Assembly (NCBI RefSeq): GCF_020711255.1
Contig: NZ_JAJFAW010000014.1
Coordinates: 62,001 to 126,000 of the forward strand
DNA length: 64,000 nt
Reading direction: 5' to 3'
Source of the DNA: Hymenobacter plasmatis
Lineage (GTDB): Bacteria; Bacteroidota; Bacteroidia; Cytophagales; Hymenobacteraceae
How positions within the stretch are numbered: the stretch's first letter is position 1; each line of letters begins with the position of its first letter. The notes beneath the pieces are model-generated. The model saw nothing but the letters and a program-made list of their open reading frames with translations, did no database searches and was not told the DNA's origin. A program made the position numbers and the translations under genes. Shown in pieces: positions 62,139-64,000 of this stretch.

Positions 62139-62260
62139 GCCTAGCCTTACGCAGCAAGCGCGGCCGGTGTTGGCCGAAACCAGGCGGCCGGGGCGCGGTT
62201 GAGCTAACCACAGCCGCCATTGCGCCTTGGCAATGACAAGCCCGGCACTACTTTCGCCCC

Positions 62261-63601
62261 ATGTCCCAACCTACTCTACAGCGCCGCTTAGGCCTCGTCC
62301 AGGCTACTGCGCTCAATATGATTGACATGGTCGGTATCGGCCCGTTTGTCACGCTGCCGCTCGTCATGGGGTTTATGGGGCCCAATTTCCTGCTGGCCTG
62401 GCTGGTGGGGGCGGGGTTGGCGCTCATCGATGGACTTATCTGGAGCGAGCTGGGCGCTGCCCACCCCGAAGCCGGCGGCTCCTACCGCTTCCTCAAGCTG
62501 GCCTACGGCGAGCAGAAGTGGGGCCGGCTGATGTCGTTTCTCTACGTGTGGCAAACGCTGGTGCAGGCCCCGCTGGTGCTGGCTTCGGGCGCCATCGGCT
62601 TTGCCCAATACTTCGGCTACCTCGTGCCGCTCACCGAGTGGTGGCAGCCCAAGCTGGTATCGGGCGCGGTGGTACTGCTGCTTATCGTGCTGCTCTATCG
62701 GCGCATTGAGGACATTGGCAAGCTGGGGGTGATGCTCTGGGTGGGCGTGCTGGGGCTGATGGGCTGGCTGATTTTTGGCGGCCTCACCCACCCCAACCAC
62801 CCAGTGGCCTGGCTGCCGGAAGGCGGGTTCAGCGCCCTGCCAGGCGTGCTGCTGTCGGCGGCCATGGGCCAGGCGGCCATCAAAACCATTTACTCCTACC
62901 TGGGCTACTACAACGTGTGCCACCTGGGCGGCGAAATCGTGAACCCACAGCGCGTGATTCCGCGCAGCATCTTCCTCAGCATTCTGGGCATCATGGCCCT
63001 GTACCTGCTGCTCAACTGGAGCGTGGGCACGGTCATTCCCTGGCAGGAAGCCAGCAAGTCGGAGTTCATTGTGAGCACCTTCGTGGCCAAGATTTACGGC
63101 GCGGGTGCGGCCCAAGCAGCCACGGCGCTTGTGCTGCTGGTAGCGTTTGCGTCGCTATTTGCGGTGCTGTTGGGCTACTCACGCATTCCCTATGCCGCCG
63201 CCGCCGATGGCGAGTTTCTGCCCATCTTCGCCAAGCTGCACCCCACCAAGCAGTTTCCCTACGTGTCGCTGCTGATTCTCGGCGGCGTGGGTTTTGTGTT
63301 TAGCCTGCTGTTCCGGCTAGGCGAGGTCATTACGGCCATTCTGGCTATGCGCATCCTGGTGCAGTTTGTGGGGCAGGCCGTGGGGCTGATGCTGCTCCGG
63401 CGCCGGCGCGGCACAGCGGCGCTGCCGTTCAAAATGCCGCTGTATCCGCTGCCCGTGCTCATTGCCATTGCGGTGTGGCTGCTGGTGTTCTGGAGCACCG
63501 GGCCGAAGTTTATGCTTTCCGGCCTCACGGTAATTGTGCTGGGCGTGGGCGTGTTTATGCTCTGGAGCCGCCGGCTGGGCCGCTGGCCATTTGAACGGTA
63601 A
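62261..63601 (+). CDS. APC-superfamily amino acid permease
   Basis: 446 residues with about 12 membrane helices. TM1 has the unwound-helix motif MVGIGPFVTLP, and TM3/TM6-like regions GGSYRFLKLAYGE and YSYLGYYNVCHLGGEIVNP are typical of APC permeases (the latter marks the LAT/cationic amino acid branch). An inner-membrane amino acid or polyamine transporter is inferred; the substrate is unknown. Single gene, with an inverted-repeat element between it and the convergent GNAT gene. Confidence 0.93.
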   Translation: MSQPTLQRRLGLVQATALNMIDMVGIGPFVTLPLVMGFMGPNFLLAWLVGAGLALIDGLIWSELGAAHPEAGGSYRFLKLAYGEQKWGRLMSFLYVWQTLVQAPLVLASGAIGFAQYFGYLVPLTEWWQPKLVSGAVVLLLIVLLYRRIEDIGKLGVMLWVGVLGLMGWLIFGGLTHPNHPVAWLPEGGFSALPGVLLSAAMGQAAIKTIYSYLGYYNVCHLGGEIVNPQRVIPRSIFLSILGIMALYLLLNWSVGTVIPWQEASKSEFIVSTFVAKIYGAGAAQAATALVLLVAFASLFAVLLGYSRIPYAAAADGEFLPIFAKLHPTKQFPYVSLLILGGVGFVFSLLFRLGEVITAILAMRILVQFVGQAVGLMLLRRRRGTAALPFKMPLYPLPVLIAIAVWLLVFWSTGPKFMLSGLTVIVLGVGVFMLWSRRLGRWPFER

Positions 63602-63618
63602 CGAGCAAATAAAAATGT

Positions 63619-63707
63619 CTGTCATGCTGAGCCGAGCGAAGCATCCTCTCACGCTAGAACGCATTGTTCGGCGGTGAGAAGATGCTTCGCGCTGCTCAGC
63701 ATGACAG
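63619..63707. repeat. Palindromic element, GTCATGCTGAGC family
   Basis: Starts CTGTCATGCTGAGCCGAGCG and ends GCTGCTCAGCATGACAG; inner arms GAAGCATC and GATGCTTC, then CTCTCACGC / GGTGAGAA. It sits in the convergent gap between the permease and GNAT genes. Confidence 0.8.
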
Positions 63708-63741
63708 CCGTTTTAGAGTCTGGCAGTAGGTGACTGGCAGT

Positions 63742-64000
63742 TTAGCCCAACCGCTTCTCGTAGCAGAAGAACCGCAGCCCCGGCCGGAACCCAAGCGTGA
63801 TTTCACCCGCAAACCTGTAGCCCAACTTCGGGAATAGCCGTTGCGTGGCCGCATTTTCCGAGTTGGTATCCACGCGCAACGTGCGCAGGCCCTGCGCCAC
63901 GGCCTGCTTTTCGGCTTGCTCCATCAGGGCCAGTGCTACGCCCCGGCCCTGGGCCGCGGGGTCTACCGCCAGGCGGTGCGTGACCAAAGCGGGTTCGGCC
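63742..64000 (-). CDS. GNAT-family N-acetyltransferase (5' partial)
   Basis: The C-terminal 85 codons of a GNAT protein are present; the frame runs off the window edge. The acetyl-CoA loop is VDPAAQGRGVALALM, followed by VDTNSENAATQRLFPKLGY, the usual motif A/B order. The end is FFCYEKRLG. The substrate is unknown; the start lies beyond the window. Confidence 0.9.
   Translation of the reverse strand, partial: AEPALVTHRLAVDPAAQGRGVALALMEQAEKQAVAQGLRTLRVDTNSENAATQRLFPKLGYRFAGEITLGFRPGLRFFCYEKRLG

Noticed and set aside
62205-62245. Short CATTGCGCC...GGCAATGAC hairpin resembling the TGTCATTGCGAGCG repeat
   Set aside because: Too short to tell from chance or a decayed remnant; not listed as an element.

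Overview
The window looks like chromosome of a GC-rich member of the Bacteroidota, most likely a Hymenobacter-like bacterium (Cytophagales). The reasons are two secreted proteins ending in type IX secretion (T9SS) type A sorting domains, a SusC/SusD outer-membrane pair, a TamA-like protein carrying a lipobox (TamL) next to TamB, many SPII lipoproteins, and starts without strong Shine-Dalgarno sequences. The genus is inferred from gene style; no marker gene was compared. I saw no rRNA, tRNA, CRISPR array, transposase or phage gene.

Layout. 1-4539 (-) is a giant multidomain secreted protein cut off by the window edge. 5.6-9.8 kb holds a small Cys/His protein, an orphan TPR sensor histidine kinase and a GNAT-like protein. 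10.0-17.7 kb (-) is the tamL-tamB pair, divergent from a CBM20-bearing 4-alpha-glucanotransferase (malQ). 21-30.4 kb holds a T9SS-exported repeat protein, a thioredoxin-reductase-like flavoprotein, a patatin/Omp85 fusion, a DUF486 membrane protein, a KirBac-type potassium channel and a zinc-dependent phospholipase C-like enzyme. 30.5-35.8 kb (-) is a SusC-SusD-lipoprotein operon. 36.2-37.4 kb (-) is def and ruvX. 37.9-44.7 kb has a CtpA-type S41 protease, homogentisate dioxygenase and a tricorn-like S41 protease. 44.8-52.5 kb holds two exported proteins of unknown role, HMG-CoA reductase, a PhyH-type dioxygenase, an SDR, a PAP2/sphingomyelin-synthase-like membrane protein and a secreted M20 amidohydrolase. 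52.9-64 kb has a T9SS-exported M4 metalloprotease, a beta-barrel protein, a TPR protein, an alpha/beta hydrolase, a run of two cation-diffusion facilitators plus a clan-A glycosidase plus ogt, an APC permease and a partial GNAT.

Much of the gene content is cell-envelope work: barrel biogenesis (TamL/TamB), TonB-dependent uptake (SusC/D), T9SS cargo, secreted or periplasmic proteases and lipid-active enzymes. Most remaining genes are housekeeping or orphan metabolic genes.

The most unusual material is between the genes. (1) A 10-bp motif close to RTTGAGCTRA recurs about 24 times in the small intergenic fraction and sometimes supplies the stop codon of a gene. (2) Long inverted-repeat elements occupy every convergent gene junction wider than about 100 bp. 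In one family the four arms carry hairpins with different sequences but preserved pairing. (3) Two surface-protein genes have pairs of short direct repeats exactly 21 bp apart upstream. All motif tallies were made by eye.
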